Shown here: positions 28,209-36,463 of the stretch, piece by piece
Layout of the letters: every line of letters begins with the position of its first letter
Numbering within the stretch: position 1 is the first letter of the stretch
Assembly (NCBI RefSeq): GCF_007923295.1
Contig: NZ_VOIR01000014.1
Location: 101,825-165,824 of the forward strand
Direction: 5' to 3'
DNA from: Agrococcus sediminis
Lineage (GTDB): Bacteria > Actinomycetota > Actinomycetes > Actinomycetales > Microbacteriaceae
DNA: 64,000 nucleotides
Program-made: the position numbers and the translations under genes
The notes under the pieces: model-generated
Told to the model about the DNA's origin: nothing
Database searches by the model: none
Seen by the model: only the letters and a program-made list of their open reading frames with translations

Positions 28209-29780
28209 GTGGCGACATTCATCGTCAGGCGCCTGATCGCGGCAGTGCTCATCCTGCTCGCCGCGACTTTCCTCATGTACAACATGGTGGCCTTCTCAGG
28301 CGACCCGCTCGAGGATCTCCGCGGCGTCCAGACCCCGCAGACAGCGCAGCTCATCGAAGCCCGCATCCGACTGCTGCACCTCGACGTGCCGCCGCCGCTG
28401 CGCTACTTCATCTGGCTCGGGGGCATCGGCGGATGCTTCATCGGCCAGTGCGACTTCGGCATGACCATCCAGCAGCAGCCCGTGCTCAACGTGCTCCTGA
28501 ACTCGATGGACCAGACCCTCCGCCTCGTGACCATCGCCACGATCGTCGCCATCATCCTCGGCATCGTCATCGGCATCACGACGGCGCTGCGCCAGTACTC
28601 CTCGTACGACTACGGCGTGACGTTCATCTCCTTCCTCTTCTTCTCGCTGCCGATCTTCTGGTTCGCGGTGCTGCTCAAGCAGTTCCTCGCCATCGGCGCG
28701 AACGACTGGCTGCAGACCGGCGCGCAGATCGACTGGTGGGTGATCGTGGTCGTCGCGCTCGTCTCCGGCCTGTTCTGGATGTCGGTGCTCGGCGGCGATC
28801 CGAAGCGCAAGGCGATCACCTTCGCGCTCGGCACGCTCGCCGGCGGCCTCGTGCTCGGCTACATGAGCATGTCGGGCTGGTTCCTGAACCCCCGCTTCAT
28901 CCTCTTCGGGCTCGACTTCTCGCTCCTCGCGATCGCGTTCCTCATGCTCTCGGTGGCGCTCATCGTCACGGCGATCCTCGCCGGCATCAAGAACCGCCGC
29001 TCGCTCATGATCGGCCTCGGCGTCGCCGTGGTCGGCATCGCGCTGTACTACCCGGTGAACTACTACCTGTTCAACCCGCAGGTCGTGCCGATGAACTTCT
29101 GGATCCTCGCCGGTCTCGCGGTCGTGACGATCCTCGTGGGCGTCGGCGCCGGCTGGGTCTTCGGCGGCGACAACAAGTCGGTCAACATGAAGATCGGCGG
29201 ATGGACGGCGTTCCTCGTCGGCGCGATCATGGTCGTCGACCGGCACATGCAGCTGTGGCAGGCCTACTCGCAGTCCGGCTACATCCGCGGCCGTCCGATC
29301 GCCACGATCGGCGCGAGCAACCCGGGCTTCTCGCAGTCGTCCTTCTTCGTGCAGGGCGTCGACGCGTTCACGCACCTGCTGCTGCCGACGATCGCGCTGA
29401 TGGTCATCTCCTTCGCCGGCTACACGCGCTACACCCGCGCGAGCCTGCTCGAGGTGCTCAACCAGGACTACATCCGCACCGCGCGGGCGAAGGGCCTCAC
29501 CGAGCGCACCGTCATCGTGCGGCACGCGTTCCGCAACGCGCTCATCCCGATCACCACGATCGTGGCGTTCGACATCGCCGGCATCATCGGCGGCGCCGTC
29601 ATCACCGAGCGCGTGTTCGGCTGGACCGGCATGGGATCGATGTTCATCAACGGCCTCAACCAGGTCGACCCCAACCCGGTCATGGCGTTCTTCCTCGTCA
29701 CCGGAGCGCTCGCGCTCCTGTTCAACATGCTGGCCGACATCGCATACGCGGCCCTCGACCCCCGGATCCGGGTGAGCTGA
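28209..29780 (+). CDS. oligopeptide ABC transporter permease, OppB/DppB type with large membrane insertion
   Basis: A 523-residue permease, about 200 residues longer than typical OppB/DppB (about 310-330). The N-terminal 150 residues (VRRLIAAVLILLAATFLMYN) and the C-terminal 170 (TRYTRASLLEVLNQDYIRTA, the EAA-loop with ARAKGL, then GGAVITERVFGWTGMGSMF) are standard. Between them, about residues 170-360, lie six or so extra hydrophobic helices. The GTG start at 28209 has AGGAGG 7 nt upstream. It overlaps the next permease by 1 bp (TGATG). The insertion is a seen feature; its role is unknown. Confidence 0.9.
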   Translation: MATFIVRRLIAAVLILLAATFLMYNMVAFSGDPLEDLRGVQTPQTAQLIEARIRLLHLDVPPPLRYFIWLGGIGGCFIGQCDFGMTIQQQPVLNVLLNSMDQTLRLVTIATIVAIILGIVIGITTALRQYSSYDYGVTFISFLFFSLPIFWFAVLLKQFLAIGANDWLQTGAQIDWWVIVVVALVSGLFWMSVLGGDPKRKAITFALGTLAGGLVLGYMSMSGWFLNPRFILFGLDFSLLAIAFLMLSVALIVTAILAGIKNRRSLMIGLGVAVVGIALYYPVNYYLFNPQVVPMNFWILAGLAVVTILVGVGAGWVFGGDNKSVNMKIGGWTAFLVGAIMVVDRHMQLWQAYSQSGYIRGRPIATIGASNPGFSQSSFFVQGVDAFTHLLLPTIALMVISFAGYTRYTRASLLEVLNQDYIRTARAKGLTERTVIVRHAFRNALIPITTIVAFDIAGIIGGAVITERVFGWTGMGSMFINGLNQVDPNPVMAFFLVTGALALLFNMLADIAYAALDPRIRVS

Positions 29781-30919
29781 TGACCACGAACATCCCGCAG
29801 ACCAACGAGCCGCACGTCACCGACGCCGAGGCCAACCTCGAGCTCAAGGAGATCGAGGGCCTCAGCCAGGGCCAGATCGTCCGGAAGCGCTTCTTCCGGC
29901 ACTGGGGCGCCGTCACGTCGATGATCGTGCTCGCGCTCATCATCATCCTGGCGTTCACGTCCGTCGGCATCTCGGCCGGCCCCGTCCGCATCCCCGGCTG
30001 GTGGGCCTGGGACTGGACGCAGAACCCGCGCCCGGTCAACGGCGGCACCCCCTCGTGGGAGCACCCGTTCGGCCAGGACTCGATCGGCAAGGACCTGTTC
30101 GCGCTCGTCATGCGCGGCACGCAGCAGTCGCTCATGATCATGGTGCTCGTCGGCCTCATCGGCGCGACGATCGGCATCGTCATCGGCGCGCTCTCGGGCT
30201 TCTTCCGCGGCTGGGTCGACTCGGTGCTGATGCGCTTCACCGACGTGATCATCACGATCCCGTTCATCGTGATCGGCGCCGTGATCGGCTCGACGTTCGG
30301 CAAGCTCGGCGCCTTCGTGCTCGCGATCGTGCTCGGCCTGTTCTCGTGGACGGGCCTCGCTCGACTCGTGCGCGGCGAGTTCCTCTCGCTCCGCGAGCGC
30401 GAGTTCGTCGACGCGGCCCGCGTGGCCGGCGCCTCGAACGGCCGCATCATCTTCAAGCACATCCTGCCGAACGCCATGGGCGTCATCATCGTCAACACGA
30501 CGCTGCTGATGGCCGGCGCGATCCTGGCGGAGACCGGCCTGTCGTTCCTCGGGTTCGGCGTGCAGCCGCCTGACACGTCGCTCGGCCTCATCATCAGCCT
30601 CAACCAGGAGGCGTTCCAGACGCGGCCCTGGCTGTTCTGGTGGCCCGGTGCGTTCATCATCGTGATCGCGCTGTGCATCAACTTCATCGGCGACGGCCTG
30701 CGCGACGCGTTCGACCCGCGCCAGAAGCGGATGCCGTCCGAGCGGGCGATGCGCCAGGCCGACGTGGCCGCGGCCGACGCGGCCGCGCTCCGCGGCCACG
30801 AGGCCGAGGACCCGGCCTTCGCGGCTGCGGCCGACGGTCAGGCGCCGGGGCCGGACGCCCGTGCGCCGCGCGCCGAGGGCGACACCGCGGGCGACCGCGG
30901 CGACCGCGACCGGGGCTGA
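29780..30919 (+). CDS. oligopeptide ABC transporter permease, OppC/DppC type
   Basis: A 379-residue permease. A polar N-terminal region with the OppC_N motif VRKRFFRHWGAVTSMIVL precedes the first helix, then the periplasmic HPFGQDSIGKDLFALVMRG segment, the EAA loop REREFVDAARVAGASNGRII, and PNAMGVIIVNTTLLMAGAIL with TGLSFLGFGVQPP. A 60-residue Ala/Asp-rich tail is added at the end. The start overlaps the previous stop (TGATG). It pairs with the OppB-like subunit to form the pore. Confidence 0.93.
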   Translation: MTTNIPQTNEPHVTDAEANLELKEIEGLSQGQIVRKRFFRHWGAVTSMIVLALIIILAFTSVGISAGPVRIPGWWAWDWTQNPRPVNGGTPSWEHPFGQDSIGKDLFALVMRGTQQSLMIMVLVGLIGATIGIVIGALSGFFRGWVDSVLMRFTDVIITIPFIVIGAVIGSTFGKLGAFVLAIVLGLFSWTGLARLVRGEFLSLREREFVDAARVAGASNGRIIFKHILPNAMGVIIVNTTLLMAGAILAETGLSFLGFGVQPPDTSLGLIISLNQEAFQTRPWLFWWPGAFIIVIALCINFIGDGLRDAFDPRQKRMPSERAMRQADVAAADAAALRGHEAEDPAFAAAADGQAPGPDARAPRAEGDTAGDRGDRDRG

Positions 30920-30929
30920 CGTGCTGCGC

Positions 30930-31532
30930 TCAGCGAAGCACGAGGCCCGCGGCGGCCAGCAGCGCCGGCACGGCGACGATCGCGATCGTCGGCCAGTGCC
31001 AGCTGCGGGTCGCCGTGGCCGCCTCGTCGAGCAGGCCCTCGTCGCGCAGCTCCTCCCAGTGGGTGCGGGTGACGTGCGCGGCCGCGCCGGAGACGCTGTG
31101 CACGGCGTCTCCGGGGCGGATCGCGCCGCCCACCGTGCTCGACTCGCGGGCGAGGCGGATGTCCTCGGTCGTGACGCGCGCGATGCCGTAGCGGCTCGGC
31201 GCCGGCGCCGCCCACGCGGTCAGGCGACGGTCCTCGAGCGTGAGCTCGAGCGCCCACTTGGTGTCGATGCGCTTGATCGCGCCCCACGGCACCTCCCAGG
31301 TGCTGAAGGGGTTCACGACCTCGACGCCGCCGTGGTCGATCGTGACCCGCGGGCGCCACATGAAGGCCCACGTGACCGCGGCCCCGAGCAGCGGCCACGG
31401 CGCGGACCACAGCAGGCCCACCGGGTCGTCGGCGAGCAGGATGCTCGCCAGGGCGAGCCCCATGAGCACCCCGATCACCACCGTGATCACCCTGCCGAAG
31501 GACGATCGGAACACCGCTCGCTGATAGGCCAT
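30930..31532 (-). CDS. PH-domain membrane protein (bPH/CFP-6-like)
   Basis: A 200-residue protein with two N-terminal membrane helices, a bacterial PH-like domain (about residues 60-115, VTIDHGGVEVVNPFSTWEVP), and a C-terminal helix near residues 180-200. Function unknown; similar actinobacterial proteins are called low-molecular-weight antigen CFP-6 or PH-domain proteins. ATG 31532 is preferred to an upstream in-frame start because the transcript upstream is short. It lies on the opposite strand between the permease and ATPase genes of the oligopeptide transporter. Confidence 0.75.
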   Translation of the reverse strand: MAYQRAVFRSSFGRVITVVIGVLMGLALASILLADDPVGLLWSAPWPLLGAAVTWAFMWRPRVTIDHGGVEVVNPFSTWEVPWGAIKRIDTKWALELTLEDRRLTAWAAPAPSRYGIARVTTEDIRLARESSTVGGAIRPGDAVHSVSGAAAHVTRTHWEELRDEGLLDEAATATRSWHWPTIAIVAVPALLAAAGLVLR

Positions 31533-31588
31533 CCATCCAGTTTCGCAGACCACCACTGCACTGCAGACAACGCAGGAGAGGAGCTCCC

Positions 31589-33289
31589 GTGACCGACACG
31601 GCAGCCGCCCCCGTCGCCGACCGCGACGTCATCCTCGAGGCTCGCGACCTCAACGTCGACTTCTGGGTCGACGGCAAGTTCTACCCGGCCGTCAAGGACG
31701 CCGAGTTCAAGGTCCACGCCGGCGAGGTGCTGGCGATCGTGGGCGAGTCGGGCTCCGGCAAGTCGACGACCGCGATGGCGCTCATCAGCCTGCTCCCGCC
31801 GAACGCGCGCGTGAACGGCTCGGTGCGGCTCAAGGGCAAGGAGATCCTCGGCATCCCCGAGCGCGACCTCCGCCACATCCGCGGCAACGAGATCGCGGTG
31901 ATCTTCCAGGAGCCGATGACGGCGCTCAACCCCGTCTACACGATCGGCTTCCAGATCTCCGAGGCGCTCCGCAGCCACTACGACCTCACGGTCGACCAGG
32001 CGAAGGAGCGCGCGATCGAGCTGATCGCGAAGGTCGAGATCCCCGACCCGCCGACCGCGTTCAACAAGTACCCGCACCAGCTCTCGGGCGGCCAGCGCCA
32101 GCGCGCCATGATCGCCCAGTCGCTCGCGTGCGACCCGGCGCTGCTCATCGCCGACGAGCCGACCACCGCGCTCGACGTGACGGTGCAGGCCGAGGTGCTC
32201 GACCTGATGCGCAAGCTGAAGGACGAGCTGGGCTCCGCGGTCATCCTCATCACGCACGACATGGGCGTCGTCGCCGACCTCTCCGACCGCATCATCGTCA
32301 TGCGCAACGGCGAGATGGTCGACCGCGGCTCGGCGCTCGACGTCTTCCAGCGCCCCTCGCACCCGTACACGAAGGAGCTGCTGGCCGCCGTGCCGTACCT
32401 CGGCGTGCACGAGGACGAGACGGGCCGCGCGTTCGAGGCGTCGAAGGTCTCCGACACCGTCGACCCCATCCTGCGCTTCGCCGACGTCGTCATCGAGTAC
32501 CCGAAGCGCGGCCGCGTGCCGGCGTTCCGGGCCGCCGAGGACATCGACCTGTCGGTGTACCCGGGCGAGATCGTCGGCCTCGTGGGCGAGTCGGGCTCCG
32601 GCAAGACGACGCTCGGCCGCGCCGCGATCGGCCTGCTGCCCATCAAGTCGGGCACGCTGACCGTCGCCGGCCACGACATCTCGGCCGCCTCGATGCGCGA
32701 CCTGCGGCCGCTGCGCGAGAAGACCGGCATCGTCTTCCAGGACCCGTCGTCGTCGCTCAACCCGCGCATGCCGATCGGCGAGTCGATCGGCGAGCCGATC
32801 CTGCTCTCCCGCCGCGCGGCGGGCGACGCGATCGACCACAAGGCGCTCGACAAGCGCGTGCAGGAGCTGCTGGAGTCGGTCGAGCTGCCGACCTCCTACC
32901 GCAACCGCTACCCGCACGAGCTCTCCGGCGGCCAGAAGCAGCGCGTCGGCATCGCCCGCGCGCTCGCGCTCGCGCCCGAGCTGCTCATCGCCGACGAGCC
33001 GACCTCCGCGCTCGACGTGTCGGTGCAGGCGCGCTTCCTCGAGCTGCTCACGGGCATCCAGCAGGAGCTGCAGTTCGCGTGCCTCTTCATCAGCCACGAC
33101 CTCGCGGTCGTCGACTCGCTCGCGCACCGCATCGTCGTGATGCGGAAGGGGCGCATCGTCGAGGAGGGCACGCGCGACCAGATCCTGCGCAACCCGCAGG
33201 ACGCCTACACGCAGCGCCTCATCTCCGCCGTGCCGCTGCCCGACCCGGTCGCGCAGGCCGAGCGCAGGGAGTCGCGCCGGGCGAGCTGA
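31589..33289 (+). CDS. oligopeptide ABC transporter, fused double ATP-binding protein (OppD-OppF)
   Basis: A 566-residue protein containing two complete ABC ATPase domains. Domain 1 (about 10-270): Walker A GESGSGKST, signature QLSGGQRQRAMI, Walker B ALLIADEPTTALD. Domain 2 (about 290-560): GESGSGKTT, ELSGGQKQRVGIARA, LLIADEPTSALD. Each ends with the oligopeptide-type C-terminal extension (HPYTKELLAAVP; DAYTQRLISAVP). It energises the permeases at 28.2-30.9 kb. The GTG 31589 has an AGGAGAGGAG site upstream. It is separated from the permeases by the antisense PH gene, so it probably needs its own promoter. Confidence 0.93.
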   Translation: MTDTAAAPVADRDVILEARDLNVDFWVDGKFYPAVKDAEFKVHAGEVLAIVGESGSGKSTTAMALISLLPPNARVNGSVRLKGKEILGIPERDLRHIRGNEIAVIFQEPMTALNPVYTIGFQISEALRSHYDLTVDQAKERAIELIAKVEIPDPPTAFNKYPHQLSGGQRQRAMIAQSLACDPALLIADEPTTALDVTVQAEVLDLMRKLKDELGSAVILITHDMGVVADLSDRIIVMRNGEMVDRGSALDVFQRPSHPYTKELLAAVPYLGVHEDETGRAFEASKVSDTVDPILRFADVVIEYPKRGRVPAFRAAEDIDLSVYPGEIVGLVGESGSGKTTLGRAAIGLLPIKSGTLTVAGHDISAASMRDLRPLREKTGIVFQDPSSSLNPRMPIGESIGEPILLSRRAAGDAIDHKALDKRVQELLESVELPTSYRNRYPHELSGGQKQRVGIARALALAPELLIADEPTSALDVSVQARFLELLTGIQQELQFACLFISHDLAVVDSLAHRIVVMRKGRIVEEGTRDQILRNPQDAYTQRLISAVPLPDPVAQAERRESRRAS

Positions 33290-33305
33290 CCGCCGCCCCG
33301 CACGC

Positions 33306-33344
33306 ACGGCCGCGGCCGCCCGCTAGGATGGGCGCCGCGGCCGT
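33306..33344. repeat. inverted repeat around the typA -10 box
   Basis: ACGGCCGCGG (33306-33315) pairs with CCGCGGCCGT (33335-33344); after a one-base bulge CGCCC (33317-33321) pairs with GGGCG (33330-33334). The 8-nt loop GCTAGGAT holds the TAGGAT box. It sits 16 bp after the ATPase stop, so it may end that transcript or act as an operator for typA. Confidence 0.6.
33324..33329 (+). promoter_or_regulatory. typA -10 box
   Basis: TAGGAT gives a predicted +1 near 33336 and a 44-nt leader with a GGAAGG ribosome-binding site before the ATG at 33380. Confidence 0.5.
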
Positions 33345-33379
33345 TCGTCGCGAACTCCCCAGAACCGGAAGGCACCTGC

Positions 33380-35284
33380 ATGCCGATCGCCGCGCGATCC
33401 GACCTCCGCAACGTGGCGATCGTCGCCCACGTCGACCACGGCAAGACCACCCTCGTCGACGCGATGCTGACGCAGACCGGCTCCTTCGGGGCCCACGACA
33501 CGCACGACGAGCGCGCCATGGACTCGAACGAGCTGGAGCGTGAGAAGGGCATCACGATCCTCGCCAAGAACACGGCGATCCGCTACACCGGCGCGCACGC
33601 CGCCGACGGCCCCGTCACGATCAACGTCATCGACACCCCCGGCCACGCCGACTTCGGCGGTGAGGTCGAGCGCGGCCTGTCGATGGTCGACGGCGTCGTG
33701 CTGCTCGTCGACGCCTCCGAGGGCCCGCTGCCGCAGACGCGCTTCGTGCTCCGCAAGGCGCTCGAGGCCAAGCTCCCCGTGATCCTGCTCGTCAACAAGA
33801 CCGACCGCCACGACGCGCGCATCGACGCGGTCGTGGGGGAGAGCCAGGACCTGCTGCTCGGCCTCGCCTCCGACCTCGCCGACGACGTGCCCGACCTCGA
33901 CCTCGACGCCGTCCTCGACGTGCCGGTCGTCTACGCATCCGGCAAGGCCGGCCGCGCGTCGACCGCGAAGCCCGCCGACGGCTCGCTGCCCGACAGCGAG
34001 GACCTCGAGCCGCTCTTCGGGGCGATCCTCGAGCACATCCCGGCGCCGACGTACGACGACGAGGCTCCGCTGCAGGCGCACGTCACCAACCTCGACGCAT
34101 CCCCCTTCCTCGGCCGCCTCGCGCTGCTGCGCATCAAGGCGGGCACGCTCAAGAAGGGCCAGACGGTCGCCTGGGTGCGGCACGACGGCGAGGTGCAGAA
34201 CGTGCGCGTCACCGAGCTGCTCGAGACGAAGGCGCTCGACCGCGTGCCGGCCGAGAGCGCCGGCCCCGGCGACATCGTCGCGGTCGCCGGCATCGCCGAG
34301 ATCACCATCGGCGAGACGCTCGCCGACCCCGACGACGTGCGCCCGCTGCCGGCGATCACCGTCGACGAGCCGGCCATCTCGATGACGATCGGCACCAACA
34401 CGTCGCCGCTCGCCGGCAAGATCAAGGGCTCCAAGCTCACCGGCCGCATGGTGAAGGACCGCCTCGACCGCGAGCTCATCGGCAACGTGTCGCTGCGCGT
34501 CGTCGATATCGGCCGGCCCGACGCGTGGGAGGTGCAGGGCCGCGGCGAGCTCGCGCTCGCCATCCTCGTCGAGCAGATGCGCCGCGAGGGCTTCGAGCTG
34601 ACCGTCGGCAAGCCGCAGGTGGTCACGCGCAAGATCGACGGCGTGCTGCACGAGCCGTTCGAGCACCTCACGATCGACGTCCCCGAGGAGCACCTCGGCG
34701 CCGTGACCCAGCTGCTCGCGGGCCGCAAGGGCATCATGGACGGGATGACGAACCACGGCACCGGGTGGGTGCGCATGGAGTTCGTCGTGCCGAGCCGCGG
34801 CCTCATCGGCTTCCGCACCGAGTTCCTCACGAGCACGCGCGGCACGGGCATCGCCAACGCGATCGCGCACGGCTGGCAGCCGTGGGCGGGCGCGATCACC
34901 ACGCGCAACAACGGCGCGCTCGTCGCTGACCGCACGGGCGTCGCCACGCCCAACGCGATCATGGCGCTGCAGGAGCGCGGGGTCTTCTTCGTGAAGCCCG
35001 GCGACGACGTCTACGAGGGGATGGTCGTCGGCGAGAACGCGCGCGCCGACGACATGGACGTCAACATCACCAAGGAGAAGAAGCTCAACAACATCCGGTC
35101 GTCGACCGGTGAGGAGCTCGAGCGCCTGACGCCGCCGAAGACGCTCTCGCTCGAGGAGTGCCTCGAGTGGGCGCGCGACGACGAGTGCGTCGAGGTGACG
35201 CCGCACGCCGTGCGCATCCGCAAGGTGACGCTCGACGCGACCACCCGTGCCCGCGAGGCGTCGCGCCTCAAGAAGCAGGGCTGA
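33380..35284 (+). CDS. typA: ribosome-associated GTPase TypA/BipA
   Basis: A 634-residue translational GTPase. G1 is AHVDHGKTT (residues 16-24), followed by EREKGITI (switch I), [15 protein letters not shown] (G3) and [12 protein letters not shown] (G4). Two beta-barrel/alpha-beta domains and the BipA-specific C-terminal domain follow ([18 protein letters not shown]). It binds the ribosome near the elongation-factor site and helps assembly and growth under stress. Family length is normal. A long palindrome begins 10 bp after its stop. Confidence 0.97.
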   Translation: MPIAARSDLRNVAIVAHVDHGKTTLVDAMLTQTGSFGAHDTHDERAMDSNELEREKGITILAKNTAIRYTGAHAADGPVTINVIDTPGHADFGGEVERGLSMVDGVVLLVDASEGPLPQTRFVLRKALEAKLPVILLVNKTDRHDARIDAVVGESQDLLLGLASDLADDVPDLDLDAVLDVPVVYASGKAGRASTAKPADGSLPDSEDLEPLFGAILEHIPAPTYDDEAPLQAHVTNLDASPFLGRLALLRIKAGTLKKGQTVAWVRHDGEVQNVRVTELLETKALDRVPAESAGPGDIVAVAGIAEITIGETLADPDDVRPLPAITVDEPAISMTIGTNTSPLAGKIKGSKLTGRMVKDRLDRELIGNVSLRVVDIGRPDAWEVQGRGELALAILVEQMRREGFELTVGKPQVVTRKIDGVLHEPFEHLTIDVPEEHLGAVTQLLAGRKGIMDGMTNHGTGWVRMEFVVPSRGLIGFRTEFLTSTRGTGIANAIAHGWQPWAGAITTRNNGALVADRTGVATPNAIMALQERGVFFVKPGDDVYEGMVVGENARADDMDVNITKEKKLNNIRSSTGEELERLTPPKTLSLEECLEWARDDECVEVTPHAVRIRKVTLDATTRAREASRLKKQG

Positions 35285-35293
35285 CCCTCCCGT

Positions 35294-35350
35294 CGATTGG
35301 TCACGAAGTGCTGGCCGTGAGCCCTCCGGCCAGCACTTCGTGACCAATCG
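35294..35350. repeat. perfect 24-bp-stem palindrome 1 (shared arms GATTGGTCACGAA)
   Basis: Positions 35294-35317 are the exact reverse complement of 35327-35350, with a 9-nt loop (35318-35326). The outer 13 bases GATTGGTCACGAA are identical to those of palindrome 2 at 36405. It lies just behind typA and before the end of the convergent DUF559-type gene. It could act as a bidirectional terminator, but lacks a T-tract; REP-like identity is inferred from the second copy. Confidence 0.9.
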
Positions 35351-35356
35351 GTCTTG

Positions 35357-35380
35357 AGCCGTCGCCGGTCGGCGATGGCT
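35357..35380. terminator. second hairpin downstream of the DUF559-type gene
   Basis: AGCCGTCGCC pairs with GGCGATGGCT across a 4-nt loop with one G-T wobble. It sits 16 bp beyond the stop of the minus-strand gene and could terminate it. Confidence 0.4.
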
Positions 35381-35396
35381 GGGCGGGCACCCCGGC

Positions 35397-36302
35397 TCAG
35401 CGGGTCGCGGCAGCCGCGGCCATGCGGAGCGCACGCACGTGCGCGATGTGCGCGAGCACGCCCCGGGCGCCGCCCTGGAGGTCTGCCTTGGTGACGCGGA
35501 TGACGTACCAGCCGTCGGACTGCAGCCTCCGCAGCCGACGGATGTCGCGCTGGTACTGCCCGTCGTCGGTCCGATGCTGCTCGCCGTCGTACTCGATCGC
35601 GAGCCGCAGCTCGGGGTAGGCGAGGTCGATCCGCGCCCAGACGCGGCCGTCGGGCTCGCGGAGCTCGAGCTGCAGCACCGGCTCGGGCAGGCCTGCGCCG
35701 ATGATGCGCAGCCGCAGCTGCGTCTCCTTCGCCGACTCGGCGCCGGGGCGCACGAGCGCGAGCGCGCGGTCCACCACCGCCATGCCGCGGGCTCCTCGGT
35801 AGCGGCGCGTCGCGTCGGCGAGCGCGTCGATCGTGAGGCTGCCGGTGCGCCGCGGATCGACGATCCAGTCGCCGACCGCCACCAGCTCCTCGACGCTGAG
35901 CAGGGTCGCGAGGTGGACGAAGGTGTCGGCGACGGCCTCCGCGCGGAGCCCGGCGACCTCGACGACCTCCGACTTGATGCGGTGTCCGACCACGCCGGGC
36001 CGGCGCATCCGCCCGGTGAAGGAAGGGGATGCGAGGTGCACCGGTCCGCGCTCCAGCCGGCGCGGGATCGGCATGCCGTGGAGGAGCGCTGCGGTCGCGT
36101 GGGAGAAGAACTGGTCGGGTCTCGCGAGCGCGGTGAGCGCGGCGATCAGCTCGTCGCGGCCCTCCTCGACGGTGGTCGGCGGCGGCCCGACGACGCGGCA
36201 CCCGCTCGCCGGGCGTCGGAACGCCGCTCCCCGCAGCTGCGCGGCCGTCAGGCCCGAGGCCTTCCCCTGCCTCGTCGTGAACACCGTGCGCTCCGCATCC
36301 AT
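35397..36302 (-). CDS. AbiEi-antitoxin-like N-domain plus DUF559/Vsr-like nuclease-fold protein
   Basis: A 301-residue protein. The N-terminus (VFTTRQGKASGLTAAQLRGA) resembles the winged-helix region of AbiEi-type antitoxins; the C-terminus is a DUF559/Vsr-like PD-(D/E)XK fold: ESAKETQLRLRIIGAGLPEP, then RIDLAYPELRLAIEYDGEQH, Q-x2-DIRR, and DGWYVIRVTK. Candidate catalytic residues are Glu of KETQ, Asp of RIDLAYP and Glu of AIEYDG. Such proteins are abundant in actinobacteria and are of unknown role. An in-frame ATG at 36320 is an alternative start. The gene is bracketed by two palindromes with common arms, with no toxin partner nearby. Confidence 0.75.
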   Translation of the reverse strand: MDAERTVFTTRQGKASGLTAAQLRGAAFRRPASGCRVVGPPPTTVEEGRDELIAALTALARPDQFFSHATAALLHGMPIPRRLERGPVHLASPSFTGRMRRPGVVGHRIKSEVVEVAGLRAEAVADTFVHLATLLSVEELVAVGDWIVDPRRTGSLTIDALADATRRYRGARGMAVVDRALALVRPGAESAKETQLRLRIIGAGLPEPVLQLELREPDGRVWARIDLAYPELRLAIEYDGEQHRTDDGQYQRDIRRLRRLQSDGWYVIRVTKADLQGGARGVLAHIAHVRALRMAAAAATR

Positions 36303-36404
36303 CCCCGGACCATGCCGCATCCGGCCCCGCGCCCGCCGCGCCGCGCGACCCCGCTGTGGATCGCCCTGCCGCCCCGCTCCACCCCGCCCGAGGCGCCCCC
36401 GATC

Positions 36405-36459
36405 GATTGGTCACGAATCGCTGTTCGCGGGGCCGCGCGACAGCGATTCGTGACCAATC
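36405..36459. repeat. perfect 20-bp-stem palindrome 2 (shared arms GATTGGTCACGAA)
   Basis: Positions 36405-36424 are the exact reverse complement of 36440-36459. The 15-nt loop can extend pairing through CGCG/CGCG. The outer 13 bases match palindrome 1. It sits 5 bp behind the end of the minus-strand monooxygenase gene and upstream of the DUF559-type gene start. Confidence 0.9.
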
Positions 36460-36463
36460 AGGG

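Noticed and set aside
35397-36302. Complete AbiE-type toxin-antitoxin pair
   Set aside because: Only an AbiEi-like N-domain fused to a DUF559-type fold is present. There is no AbiEii nucleotidyltransferase toxin beside it.
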